Below are positions 1-8,922 of a DNA stretch of 64,000 nt, one piece after another; the first letter of the stretch is position 1; every line of letters starts with the position of its first letter. The stretch comes from Trichocoleus sp. (lineage in GTDB: Bacteria; Cyanobacteriota; Cyanobacteriia; Elainellales; Elainellaceae), in the NCBI GenBank assembly GCA_036702865.1, contig DATNQD010000063.1, positions 124,001-188,000 on the forward strand, in the 5' to 3' direction. Below the pieces are notes generated by a model. That model did not search any database and was not told the origin of the DNA. It saw only the letters and a list, made by a program, of their open reading frames with translations. The position numbers and the translations under genes were made by a program.

Positions 1-3000
1 GCAACATCTTGCCACAAGCCTCTCTGGTGTGCCTCTAGCAAGCGTTCTGCCATGTCTCGCAGTGCCCAAGGGTTTTTTTGCTGGATGAATGCTTGAACTT
101 GGGGGTCGAAGAGATAGGCTTCGGCAACCCCTTGATACATATGGTCTTCAACGCATTGGGCAGTGGCATCGTAAGCAAACAAGTAATCTACGGTGGCAGA
201 GAGTTCAAATGCGCCTTTGTAGCCATGCCGCATCACGCCTGCAATCCATTTGGGATTGACCACGCGAGAGCGATAGACTTTGGCAATTTCGGCAGAGAGC
301 GATCGAACTCTGGGGTTTTCGGGCAAAGAATGATCGCCAAAGTAAGTTGTGGGGTTCTTTCCTGTGAGCGATCGAACAGCAACAGTCAAACCGCCCTGAA
401 ACTGATAGTAGTCATCGGAGTCGAGCAGGTCATGTTCACGGTTGTCTTGATTATGCAGAACAATCTGCAGCTGGCGAAGTCGTTGCTCAAAAGCTTCTGG
501 GGCAAAGCTTTCAGACTTACCATAGGCATAGCTACTCCAATTGAGATAAGCACGGGCAAGGTCGGCATCGCTCTCCCAATTTTGAGATTCAATCAATCCT
601 TGTAGTCCGGCTCCGTAGGCTCCCGGTTTTGAGCCAAAAATCCGATAGTGCGCCCGATCGATCGCCTGCTCCAGCGTCAACCCTTGCTGCTGCCACATCT
701 CCACATCTTGCTGCACCTGAGCTGCCAATGGATTTTGGTCAGGTGGTTCTGCCAATGCCGCGACGGCTTCAACTGCTTGATAAAACAGATCAATTAAATT
801 GGGGAAGGCATCCCGGAAGAAGCCAGAGATCCGCAGCGTTACATCCACTCTTGGACGACCCAACACCGAAAGCGGCAAAATCTCAAAGTCGAGCACCCGT
901 CCTGATGCGCCATCCCAAACCGGCTGCACGCCCAGCAGTGCCAGAGCTTCTGCCAAATCATCGCCTCCAGTTCGCATGGTCGCAGTGCCCCACATCGAGA
1001 GCGCTAGCGTTTTGGGATATTCGCCTTGCTCCTGGGTATATTGCTCAATCAAATTTTCTGCTGCCTTGCGCCCAACATCCCAGGCTGTCATCGTTGGGAT
1101 TGCTCGAATATCAACTGAGTAGAAATTGCGTCCGGTGGGTAAGACTTCTGGACGACCCCGCGTGGGTGCGCCTGATGCGCCACTGGGAACATAGCCTCCT
1201 ACTAGACCATGTAGTAAATGGGTCATTTCCTGATCTGTTTGCAAGAGAGCTGGAATGAGCCGATCGCCAATCCAGCTTAATTCTTGTTGCGTGGCTGAGC
1301 CAATTTGTCGGTCTTCCAGCCTTTTAAGAGGTGAGGTGAGGAGCGCATCGACCAATGCGGCTGCTTCGGTTTCCAGCGCCTCGATCGCATCCCCCAGCGT
1401 TCGCCACGGCTCAAACGGTTCGTGAGGTTGTGCTGGATCTGTCGTGAGAGGATCAAAATTTAGCCGCCAATCTTGAGCAATGGCGCGAGTCAAGCCCAAT
1501 CTGCCTTTGCCAGGGTGACGGGCGATCGACACAATTAGATCGCGGAGCTGTCGACCTTGTGGGCATTGACCAAAAATATGCAGCCCATCGCGGATCTGCG
1601 CTTCCTTCAGTTCACAAAGGTAGCCGTCAATTCGAGCCAAAAGTTCCCCAAACTGCTCCTGTCGTTCCCGGTTCTCGGCTCCCTGCCCTCGGCTGCCTAA
1701 CTCCTGCCCCAGACGTTCTTGATTCACCAGCGCCAAAATTCGATCGCGGATGAGCGGTAGGCGGGTTGGGTCAAGGCTCTGCGCTTCGTAGTATTCATCC
1801 ATCAGCCGCTCAAGCTGCTGCAGCCCGCCATACAGTTCTGCCCGCGTTAGCGGTGGCGTCAGGTGATCGAGAATTACTGCCTGCGATCGGCGTTTTGCCT
1901 GAGATCCTTCCCCCGGATCGTTAACAATGAACGGATAGAAATTTGGCATTGCCCCCAACATTGCCTCTGGGTAACAGGCAGTAGAAAGCGCGACCCCTTT
2001 CCCGGGTAGCCATTCCAGGTTGCCATGTTTGCCCACATGAACGATCGCCTGTGCGCCAAAGTCCTGACGGAGCCACTGATAAAAAGCTAGATAAGCGTGC
2101 GGCGGCTCTAAATCAGGCGCATGGTAGTTCAACGTTGGGTCAAGGTCATAGCCTCTGGCAGGCTGCACGCCGACAAATACATTCCCGAACTGAATTCCCG
2201 CAATTGGAAACGTCAATTCCTGCTCCGCGTCTCCCTGTCCTCCCGGCTCGGCTGCCTCGCTCCCCCGTCTCTCCATCTCTGCCTGTGGCGTTTGCCAGCG
2301 ATCGAGCATTCCTGTCTGCACCGAAGCAGAGAGCGATGTAAAGTGCTGCTGATAGTCAGAAAGCTTGCGGAACTGCTGAACCGATCGCAGCGTTTGACCT
2401 TCTGGATCGTTGGTGACGCCCCTGGTTAGCTGATGAATCAGCGCATCTCCGGATTCTGGAATTCCTGTTACTTGGTAGCCTTGCTGCTGAAGTGCCTTGA
2501 GAATTTCGATGCAACTGGCTGGAGTATCTAGCCCTACCCCATTTGCCAGCCTACCGTCTCTTGTCGGGTAGTTTGCCAGAATTAGCGCAATTCGCTGGGC
2601 TGCGATCGGAGTTTGGCGAAGCTTTACCCAATTTGCTGCCAGGTCAGCCACAAACTGAATGCGATCCTCTAACGGTTGATAGCAAACGACATCGGTTTCT
2701 AGCGCAGGATGACGGGTTTGGACTGCCTTAAAAGACACGGCGCGGGTAATGATTCGTCCATCGACTTCGGGTAAAGCGACGTTCATGGCAATATCGCGGG
2801 GAGCCAATCCACGGCTCTGGGCTGTCCACTGCTCTTGAGTGCCGCTGCTAAAAATGACCTGAAGCACTGGCACATCAAGTTGTTGCCAGAGTTCTACATT
2901 GGGCGTTTCTGTCTCCAGCTTGGCAAGCGAAAAACTTGTTGTATTCAGCAAGACTTGAATGGCTGCTTCCTCTTTTGGGCGGAACCACTCCAGCAATTCT

Positions 3001-3731
3001 GCCTGGACTTCTACATCTCGCAGTGAAGACACAAACAGCGGCAGCGGCTCCAAATGACGATCGACCAACGCCTGACAAAGGGCATCGATCGGAGCAGTAT
3101 TGCCTGCTAAGTAGTGGGCACGGTAGAACAGTAAGCCAACCTTGGGCAGAGCGCGATCGGATAATGGCTGAAGCCGTGACTGAAAAGGATAGCAACCGAC
3201 ACGCGGAATTGCTTGAGGAGAATCGGGGCAGTAGGTTGTGCCAAAACAGGTATCCGAGACAAACTTGAGCGCATTGGTCGCATTGGCAACTCCCCCTTCA
3301 ACAAAATAGCGCCAGAGGCGATCGACCTGAGCCAGGGAAGCTGTGGAATGGGCGTAGAGGTCAGGATCAGGCTTTTCGTCGCCGGGCAGAACAAAGAGGG
3401 TTGCTCCGGTCTGCTCGACAGTTTGCTTCAACACTTCCAGCCCATAAGACCAGTAAGCTCGCCCTCCCAGCAATCGCAAAATAATGACTTTCGCTTGAGA
3501 GAGTACCTGTTCAGCATAGGTGTCGATCGTCAAATGTTGCTGTAGCTGTAATAGGTTCGCAACGCGGATGGCAGGAAAAATATGGGGTAAATGAGCCGTT
3601 GCAGTAGCAATTACCTGAATATCCGTATCCGCCGCCGTGAGAAAGACGATCGGGGCAGGGGTCTGTTCAACAAAAATGACTCCTTCGGTATCAGGAGTCC
3701 AGCCTCCAGGCAGCGTAGCCAAGCGATGCAT
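1..3731 (-). CDS. cobN: Cobaltochelatase large subunit CobN (partial, C-terminus off window)
   Basis: CobN is the large, porphyrin-binding subunit of the ATP-dependent chelatase that inserts cobalt into the corrin ring during cobalamin synthesis; it is related to ChlH. The frame is open from ATG 3731 to the window edge (about 1243 codons), close to the usual length of about 1250-1280, so only a few dozen C-terminal residues are missing. Hallmarks are HVGKHGNLEWLPGK near residues 562-577, NDPGEGSQAKRR near 603-615, and the near-terminal NPWALRDMAERLLEA. In cyanobacteria the partner AAA+ subunits are usually ChlI/ChlD rather than CobST; neither is visible here. Two low-complexity, Glu/Gly/Arg-rich inserts (DNA about 1665-1725 and 2215-2290) interrupt otherwise conserved sequence and look repeat-derived. 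No cobalamin riboswitch was recognised upstream. Confidence 0.95.
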   Translation of the reverse strand, partial: MHRLATLPGGWTPDTEGVIFVEQTPAPIVFLTAADTDIQVIATATAHLPHIFPAIRVANLLQLQQHLTIDTYAEQVLSQAKVIILRLLGGRAYWSYGLEVLKQTVEQTGATLFVLPGDEKPDPDLYAHSTASLAQVDRLWRYFVEGGVANATNALKFVSDTCFGTTYCPDSPQAIPRVGCYPFQSRLQPLSDRALPKVGLLFYRAHYLAGNTAPIDALCQALVDRHLEPLPLFVSSLRDVEVQAELLEWFRPKEEAAIQVLLNTTSFSLAKLETETPNVELWQQLDVPVLQVIFSSGTQEQWTAQSRGLAPRDIAMNVALPEVDGRIITRAVSFKAVQTRHPALETDVVCYQPLEDRIQFVADLAANWVKLRQTPIAAQRIALILANYPTRDGRLANGVGLDTPASCIEILKALQQQGYQVTGIPESGDALIHQLTRGVTNDPEGQTLRSVQQFRKLSDYQQHFTSLSASVQTGMLDRWQTPQAEMERRGSEAAEPGGQGDAEQELTFPIAGIQFGNVFVGVQPARGYDLDPTLNYHAPDLEPPHAYLAFYQWLRQDFGAQAIVHVGKHGNLEWLPGKGVALSTACYPEAMLGAMPNFYPFIVNDPGEGSQAKRRSQAVILDHLTPPLTRAELYGGLQQLERLMDEYYEAQSLDPTRLPLIRDRILALVNQERLGQELGSRGQGAENRERQEQFGELLARIDGYLCELKEAQIRDGLHIFGQCPQGRQLRDLIVSIARHPGKGRLGLTRAIAQDWRLNFDPLTTDPAQPHEPFEPWRTLGDAIEALETEAAALVDALLTSPLKRLEDRQIGSATQQELSWIGDRLIPALLQTDQEMTHLLHGLVGGYVPSGASGAPTRGRPEVLPTGRNFYSVDIRAIPTMTAWDVGRKAAENLIEQYTQEQGEYPKTLALSMWGTATMRTGGDDLAEALALLGVQPVWDGASGRVLDFEILPLSVLGRPRVDVTLRISGFFRDAFPNLIDLFYQAVEAVAALAEPPDQNPLAAQVQQDVEMWQQQGLTLEQAIDRAHYRIFGSKPGAYGAGLQGLIESQNWESDADLARAYLNWSSYAYGKSESFAPEAFEQRLRQLQIVLHNQDNREHDLLDSDDYYQFQGGLTVAVRSLTGKNPTTYFGDHSLPENPRVRSLSAEIAKVYRSRVVNPKWIAGVMRHGYKGAFELSATVDYLFAYDATAQCVEDHMYQGVAEAYLFDPQVQAFIQQKNPWALRDMAERLLEAHQRGLWQDV

Positions 3732-3957
3732 AGTTCTTTGGAATCTGATGAGAGCTGAAAAAGAGTTGGAGAGATTAAAGTTTCTTCACTAAAACTTCAT
3801 AAACCTCGGACGAGACTTCGGGGATCAACCGTCAATTGAAAAGTTTCTGCAAAGACGTTGTTCCACAAATTAGCTACAACTAGAAAAAAATTTATACTCA
3901 CTCTATAAAATAAGCAAATTTACGTATTTGTTCGGTTACATCACAAGGGTTCTACCG
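3732..3957. promoter_or_regulatory. Divergent intergenic region, cobN / sugar transferase
   Basis: This is a 226-bp AT-rich spacer between divergently transcribed genes, so it must hold both promoters. An AT-rich stretch near 3890-3912 (TATACT, then CTATAAAAT) resembles a -10 region for the plus-strand gene, and AAGGG near 3943 is a plausible ribosome binding site. No B12-box-like conserved block was recognised on the cobN side. The assignment rests on position and base composition only. Confidence 0.4.
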
Positions 3958-4635
3958 ATGACTGGTTCCGTCCTCTCACAATTCGTTCCTACCGTGGATA
4001 TCCCAACGCAACTACGAACTGGAGATCCTCACCCCTCTGCCTCTAGTTTGTTCAAGCGAACTCTGGATATTGTAGGTGCAATTGTCGGTCTATTGGTGTT
4101 GGCAGTTCTATTCCTTCCACTGGCGATCGTGATCAAGCTCGACAGCAATGGACCTGTTCTTTATCGGCAGGAACGCTTTGGGCTACAGGGACAGCCCTTC
4201 ACGCTCTGGAAGTTTCGCTCCATGGTGCAAGATGCTGATCAGCTAAAGGCACTGGTGCAAAACGAAGCAAAAGGCTTAATTTTCAAAAACGAGCAAGATC
4301 CTCGCATTACCAGAGTGGGACGGTTTTTGCGTCGAACCAGTCTAGATGAGCTACCGCAGTTCTGGAATGTCTTAATCGGTGACATGAGCCTGGTTGGAAC
4401 TCGACCCCCAACCCGAGACGAGGTCAGTCGCTACGACGATCGCCACTGGCTGCGCCTCAATGTGAAACCGGGTTTAACTGGAGAATGGCAAGTCAACGGA
4501 CGCTCTACAATCAAAGACTTTGAGCAGATTGTTGATCTAGATTTGCGCTATCAGCAGCGCTGGTCTCTGTCATACGACCTGCAAATCATCTGGCGGACGA
4601 TCGTGATTTTGCTGAATCGTTCTGGCGCTTGCTAG
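3958..4635 (+). CDS. Undecaprenyl-phosphate sugar-1-phosphate transferase (bacterial sugar transferase)
   Basis: This enzyme starts a surface-polysaccharide repeat unit by moving a hexose-1-phosphate from a UDP-sugar to a polyprenyl-phosphate carrier at the inner membrane (PF02397 family). It is 225 aa from ATG 3958; an upstream TTG at 3928 is possible, but ATG has an AAGGG Shine-Dalgarno. After about 30 variable residues come one hydrophobic segment (about 37-59), then [33 protein letters not shown] and VKPGLTGEW, the canonical catalytic core. It is the minimal single-helix form, without the four-helix N-terminal domain of WbaP/WcaJ. It stands alone, convergent with the CadD-like gene, and could serve the hps-like cluster 13 kb away (inference). 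Confidence 0.9.
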   Translation: MTGSVLSQFVPTVDIPTQLRTGDPHPSASSLFKRTLDIVGAIVGLLVLAVLFLPLAIVIKLDSNGPVLYRQERFGLQGQPFTLWKFRSMVQDADQLKALVQNEAKGLIFKNEQDPRITRVGRFLRRTSLDELPQFWNVLIGDMSLVGTRPPTRDEVSRYDDRHWLRLNVKPGLTGEWQVNGRSTIKDFEQIVDLDLRYQQRWSLSYDLQIIWRTIVILLNRSGAC

Positions 4636-4682
4636 GTTTCGCTGGTACCCTGTCTGCAAAGATTTTGGATTGTTCCAAGGGT

Positions 4683-5336
4683 TTAGCGAAAGAAATTGCT
4701 GATGGCTTGTACTGTACCAGATTCAAACAAGATCCCCAGTCCTAAGCAAATGAAGACCAGTGGAATAATTCTTTCGCCATACTCAGACAGAAAAGCAGCG
4801 ATCGAGCGATGACGAACAAGCTTCGCTGCAATGAAGCACCAGACGGCAATCATCCCTAAAAAAACAAGTAGAATAACGCCCATTTCAAGTGGGTTACTGC
4901 TGGCGAACAGTGGTATATAAATGCTGATATTGTCTCCTCCATTGGCAACCGTCACTGCCGCAACTTTGCAGACTTGCGGGCTGAGGAATTGAGTCACCCC
5001 GGCAGTTAGCTTGCTCGATGCAGAAGCCTGATCAAATTTTTCGCTGACTGTTTGGACCTCTGCTTCGGCTGCTTCTGTCTGCAGCAAAAGCTTAACCCCG
5101 ATCGCCAGCGGCAAAAAACCGAGTAGCCCAATCCACTGTTCGGGAATGACCAAGCCGCCTAAAAAACCGGGTAAGCTGGCGAGCAGGAGAAGACTAAATC
5201 CGAGATACTGCCCTGAAATGATGTGGTAATTGCGGAAATTTGGGCTGACTTGCGAGAAAAACAGCATCAAAATAATCAAATCATCCAGGTTTGTGGCAAT
5301 GAAGGCAGTAGTTCCCTTCAGCAGAGCAATATCCAT
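4683..5336 (-). CDS. Cadmium resistance transporter family (CadD-like) membrane protein
   Basis: The 217-aa polytopic membrane protein matches the CadD/cadmium-resistance transporter family (PF03596, LysE-like superfamily). Visible signatures are the N-terminal TTAFIATNLDDLIILMLFFSQ region with its NLDD acidic motif in helix 1, GQYLGF in helix 2, a GLLGFLPLAIGVKLL segment, a charged cytoplasmic loop near 90-110, and VANGGDNISIYIPLFA in the second half. About six helices are expected. Family members are described as divalent-cation exporters, but many cyanobacterial homologues have no known substrate, so cadmium export is inferred. Its 3' end converges on the sugar transferase with a 47-bp gap and no clear hairpin. 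Confidence 0.85.
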   Translation of the reverse strand: MDIALLKGTTAFIATNLDDLIILMLFFSQVSPNFRNYHIISGQYLGFSLLLLASLPGFLGGLVIPEQWIGLLGFLPLAIGVKLLLQTEAAEAEVQTVSEKFDQASASSKLTAGVTQFLSPQVCKVAAVTVANGGDNISIYIPLFASSNPLEMGVILLVFLGMIAVWCFIAAKLVRHRSIAAFLSEYGERIIPLVFICLGLGILFESGTVQAISNFFR

Positions 5337-5417
5337 TAAGAGTCAGTGGGTAGAAGGAAGGATGGGCAAGAAAGGCAAGCAAAGGGCAGCCAAAAGTTAA
5401 CCGATCGCTTCGTTGAA

Positions 5418-6473
5418 TTAACGATCCCAGCTACTTTCATCTTCACAGTACGCTTGCAAAATTTCAGCACAGTGACCGATCGCCCCCAAGTGAGCAATCT
5501 CGTAACCATGCGTGTTCTGGGTTGGAAAGCTGAGACAGGCGGCCCTCGGAACATGCCCAAATTTCATGACGATCGAGCCATCGCTCCCAAAGCCACTAAT
5601 GACAGCGATTTGTAGGGGAATATTCCTGGCAACTGCCGCTTTCTGAATCTGGGCATTCATCGCTTCATCATAAATGCCATAGCCATCTTGAGACAGCAAG
5701 ACTGGAGCCACGCCATCCTCGATTGGATATTCCGCCGATAGGGGACAGATTTCCAGGGCAATCAGCGCATCAAGTGGCTGTTTCTGGCTGAAGTACATCG
5801 CCCCGATCGCCCCAACCTCTTCTTTAGCAGAAGCAACTAAATAAATATCGAAGGCTGGCTGCTTTAAAGACTCGGCGAGCATCAGCAAAATGGCGATCGA
5901 GGCTTTGTTATCCAGCGTATAGCTGCCGATATAGTCTTTTAGGCGAAAGGGCTGCTTCCGGTGCTTCCCAATCACCATTCTTGTACCGGGCCGGACTCCA
6001 GCTGCTGCCAGCTCCTCCGCTGTACATTTTGTTTCCACCCAAGCATTCTCCCAGCGCAGGGGGCTGTCTTCTTGAAATACCTTTTGCGGTGATTCATGGG
6101 ATACATGCCGCGAACCAAAGCTCAGCACACCGCTAATGGTTTCTCGATCGCCCAGTAAGTCTACAACGCCCTCTCCATAAACCCAGGGGAACGAGCCGCC
6201 GAGTTTTCGCACCTCAAGCTGACCTGCTGTGCCAATCCGCTTAACAATGCAGCCAATTTCATCTTTATGGGCTGTAATGGCGATCGATCTGGCAGCACTG
6301 CGTCCCGGAATTTTGGCAATCACATTATCAGCAGCGTCAAGCCATGCTTCGACTTCCAGCGCTGCAAACTGTTGGAGCAAATATTGATTAATCTCTGCTT
6401 CTGCGCCGCTGGGCGAATGACAGAGAACCAGTTCAGTAATGCGGTTAAAAAGGCGATCGAATGAGGCAGACAT
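5418..6473 (-). CDS. M42 family metallopeptidase (glutamyl/deblocking aminopeptidase-like)
   Basis: This is a di-metal aminopeptidase of the M42/FrvX type, cytoplasmic, which trims residues from peptide N-termini. I start it at ATG 6473 (MSASFDRLF, 351 aa); the frame continues 18 codons upstream without a good initiation site. Metal and catalytic motifs are visible in order: ITAHKDEIG (His ligand), YTLDNKASIA (bridging Asp, usually DDR/DNR), AKEEVGAIGA (catalytic Glu plus Glu ligand), ALEICPL (acidic ligand region) and NTHGYEIAHL (final His). The usual M42 length is 340-360 aa. It may share a transcript with neither neighbour: 81 bp separate it from the CadD-like gene. Confidence 0.9.
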   Translation of the reverse strand: MSASFDRLFNRITELVLCHSPSGAEAEINQYLLQQFAALEVEAWLDAADNVIAKIPGRSAARSIAITAHKDEIGCIVKRIGTAGQLEVRKLGGSFPWVYGEGVVDLLGDRETISGVLSFGSRHVSHESPQKVFQEDSPLRWENAWVETKCTAEELAAAGVRPGTRMVIGKHRKQPFRLKDYIGSYTLDNKASIAILLMLAESLKQPAFDIYLVASAKEEVGAIGAMYFSQKQPLDALIALEICPLSAEYPIEDGVAPVLLSQDGYGIYDEAMNAQIQKAAVARNIPLQIAVISGFGSDGSIVMKFGHVPRAACLSFPTQNTHGYEIAHLGAIGHCAEILQAYCEDESSWDR

Positions 6474-6557
6474 AGGAGTGATGGGGAATTGAAAGCAGCA
6501 CCAGTTGAGGGGAAGTTCTCCGCCCAATCATATTAGGACTGGTATCAGCTTCCTGCT

Positions 6558-7613
6558 CTATTTTGGCGATCGTCTTCTACCAAACCAGCTTCGCTGCTGT
6601 CGCCACATCCCCACGCCCACCAAAACGCCAAATGTGCCGATTAGAAACAGTCCAAGTCTAACGGGAACAGTCTCAGCTGTAGTCTCCTGTTCTAGTGCTT
6701 GAAGGGCAACTTCGCTGATCTGACGATGGGCAGCAGTTGTGGGGTGAATGGCATCCCAAAACAAATACTGATCAGGCTGAGCGCAAACGCTGCCAGTCGA
6801 TCGATTGTAACAGGGTGTGTTGAATTGGGTAAACGAAAGCTTGTCTGTAAGGGCTTTCTGGAATATGGCATCGACATCGAGCTGAACGAGCTGGATCTCA
6901 GGAAAGGAGCGCTGGATGTCATCCAGTTTTGCTTTTAACAAAGCATTGTGACGATCGCTCAAGCTCTGCAAGCGTGCGGATGCTGCTCCGCCTCGTTCGG
7001 CTGCAAGCGGTGTTTTACCCAGGTTGGGCAGGTTGGCAACGAGAAAATGACGTGCTCCTTGACCATAGAGCGATCCAATGGCAGTCATAATTCGCTGGAT
7101 CGAGTTGGCTGGATCAGGAGCAGGGGTTGTTTGGTCAATCGCAGAGAGGTAATCGTTTGCTCCAATCCAGAGAATAAACAATGCCTCGCGCCCGATCGGT
7201 TGATTTGTCAACAAACCTTGAAATTCGGTAACTTGCTCCTGAAGCCCAGGAATAGAATCGCTCAGATTGCTGCTGCTGCCTGTTGTTGCACCGCCGTAAG
7301 CAAAATTTATGCCTTGCGGGGGATGCGCGTTTACAGCCAAAGTTGTCACGGGAACAGGGTCTAAGTTGAGCTTTTTCGCAAGATAGTCAACCCAGACTAA
7401 TCCATTTGAAAATCGTCCTTGGAAATAAGGCGGCGAGGGTGTGCCTGTCCCTGTAACAGTTTTAGAGGCGTTAAACAGATTGCCCGTATCAGAGAGGCTG
7501 TCGCCAAACACAAACAGTTCTGAAGAACGGACGGCGATCGAGGGTAGGGGATTGAGAACGATACAAAAAACTGCAACGGCAATTAACAGTAGAATCTTAG
7601 CCCTATCCTTCAT
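6558..7613 (-). CDS. SGNH/GDSL hydrolase, exported and membrane-anchored
   Basis: This is an esterase/lipase-type serine hydrolase of the GDSL family, 351 aa. A hydrophobic N-terminal signal (about 6-27) is followed by block I FGDSLSDTGN with nucleophile Ser39, the block II glycine region GINFAYGGATT, block III WIGANDYL (Asn153), and block V FWDAIHPT with Asp287 and His290. All catalytic residues are intact. Two Cys (about 268 and 277) flank a loop before the block V region. The C-terminus has one hydrophobic helix (about 318-337) followed by Arg-rich residues, a layout like a sorted or membrane-retained surface protein, although no PEP motif is seen. It is probably extracytoplasmic, acting on lipids or acetylated polysaccharide; the substrate is unknown. 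Confidence 0.92.
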   Translation of the reverse strand: MKDRAKILLLIAVAVFCIVLNPLPSIAVRSSELFVFGDSLSDTGNLFNASKTVTGTGTPSPPYFQGRFSNGLVWVDYLAKKLNLDPVPVTTLAVNAHPPQGINFAYGGATTGSSSNLSDSIPGLQEQVTEFQGLLTNQPIGREALFILWIGANDYLSAIDQTTPAPDPANSIQRIMTAIGSLYGQGARHFLVANLPNLGKTPLAAERGGAASARLQSLSDRHNALLKAKLDDIQRSFPEIQLVQLDVDAIFQKALTDKLSFTQFNTPCYNRSTGSVCAQPDQYLFWDAIHPTTAAHRQISEVALQALEQETTAETVPVRLGLFLIGTFGVLVGVGMWRQQRSWFGRRRSPK

Positions 7614-8160
7614 GGCTGCTTTCAGTCCTTGCTTCTGTTGTCCAGAGTCTTCTTCTGGTTTAACTCATGCTCAACTGCCATGCCAGAAGATGAGACTGAA
7701 GATTGAGGAGATTGTCAAGCCATTACCAGAAATGGGCACCAGAAAAGCAGAAGACTGGGTTCGTGTAATTGTCAATCTTGAGTTGAGCCTGCGTACTTTC
7801 GTCAAGTTTACTCAAGTAAAAATAGGCGATAAGTTTGCAGCTAAATCGGCAAATTTTGAGTGAATTAGATCACTGGAATTAGGATTTGCTTAAAAAAATT
7901 CAAAATCGAGGAGAATTAAATTCCAAAGGGGTACATTGGTCTTTTTTCTCCCTTAGGAGGTGTTTTTTGCAACAATCTTTGGATAGATAAAGTTTTAATA
8001 GTCACCTAGAAAACCTCTCATTCAACTTCACGAATTAGTTCGGGTTGGTCGCTCTCGCTGATGAGTCGCTGTGTTCAAAAATTTTCAACCGATCACAAAG
8101 CAAGGTTAACTGCCAAAGCGCAAACTTCCAAAGCTACATCTACGATAAGGAGAAGCTGAT
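7614..8160. other. 547-bp intergenic region
   Basis: This spacer lies between the divergent GDSL hydrolase and peptidoglycan-binding genes. The first half stays open in one plus frame to about 7863 (57 codons from ATG 7690), but without codon character or family resemblance, so I do not call it. The second half is AT-rich and carries an isolated strong Shine-Dalgarno (AGGAGGTG at 7955-7962) followed by TTG and only seven codons, possibly a leader peptide. The spacer ends in AAGGAG, the binding site of the next gene. Confidence 0.4.
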
Positions 8161-8625
8161 ATGCCTGTAATTCCAACACACTCGTTCCAAGAAGGCGATC
8201 GAGGGACAGAAATTGGTAAGCTACAGCGGCTGCTGCGACTACATGGCTATCAAGAAATTTCAATTGATCTCTATTTTGGCTCAATCACAAAACAGGCAGT
8301 GATTGACTTTCAGCAGAAGTATGGTCTGGAATCTCAGGGAACTGTCAACTCAGAAACTTGGTTTGCGCTACGAGAAACACTGATTCACCAGGCAGTTGTT
8401 GATCCAGAGCTCCAGCAAGGGGTGCGAAAACCGATCGCAGTGAAGCAGTTACAGTGGCTTCTGCGTCGTCATCACTATGGCAATATCACAGTCGATGGTC
8501 ACTTTACGGCGGCGGTCAAGGAAGCCGTTACCGATTTTCAGACTCGGCATCATCTAGAACCAGATGGCATTGTCAATTCTCAAACCTGGGTTGCTTTACG
8601 CGGTCACCTACAAAAAACATCTTGA
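8161..8625 (+). CDS. Tandem peptidoglycan-binding-domain protein
   Basis: This 154-aa protein consists almost wholly of two PG_binding_1 repeats (PF01471). Repeat one spans about residues 5-68 with GDRGTEIGKLQRLLRLHGY, YFGSITKQAVIDFQQ and GTVNSETW. Repeat two spans about 79-150 with KQLQWLLRRHHY, GHFTAAVKEAVTDFQ and GIVNSQTW. The domain normally binds cell-wall peptide or glycan and steers a fused hydrolase, but no catalytic domain or signal peptide is present, so export or a partner protein would be needed. The start is well supported by an AAGGAGA site eight bases upstream of ATG. Cyanobacteria often carry such stand-alone repeat proteins; the role here is unknown. Confidence 0.9.
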   Translation: MPVIPTHSFQEGDRGTEIGKLQRLLRLHGYQEISIDLYFGSITKQAVIDFQQKYGLESQGTVNSETWFALRETLIHQAVVDPELQQGVRKPIAVKQLQWLLRRHHYGNITVDGHFTAAVKEAVTDFQTRHHLEPDGIVNSQTWVALRGHLQKTS

Positions 8626-8922
8626 TGCCTTACCCGGTCTGCCAGACATGACTTGCTAACGGTTGACATGACCATTCCGGTTCTCGTTTATGCAGTGTTA
8701 TAAGACTCTGTGATCTTCTCCAGCCTTTCTACCAACCTGGGGAGACAAATAAACCGCTCAAAGCTCCTTTTGCAAGAAGATTTGTGAGAGGAATTTAAAG
8801 CGCGCCCTGGCTTAATTCCTGCTACAGTAGTCTTCTCGTTAGGCAATAGGGGTCTGAATGATCCAGACGATCGTTCACTGGCTGCATCAGAGTCCATTTG
8901 GTTCTGCCTTTCCGTTGCAACA
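8626..8922. other. 297-bp intergenic region
   Basis: I see no credible gene, RNA or strong hairpin between the peptidoglycan-binding gene and anmK. The anmK promoter presumably lies in the last 150 bp; no confident -35/-10 pair could be chosen by eye. The anmK ATG lacks an obvious Shine-Dalgarno. Confidence 0.4.

Noticed and set aside
78-1258. Plus-strand open frames of 175 and 209 codons at the left edge
   Set aside because: They lie antisense to cobN, whose minus frame carries all conserved CobN motifs; their translations resemble no family.
3732-3957. Cobalamin riboswitch in front of cobN
   Set aside because: Searched for the B12-box pattern and nested stems on the minus strand; none is convincing.
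7441-7863. 140-codon plus-strand frame overlapping the GDSL hydrolase start
   Set aside because: First half is antisense to the hydrolase; second half has no family resemblance or ribosome binding site.
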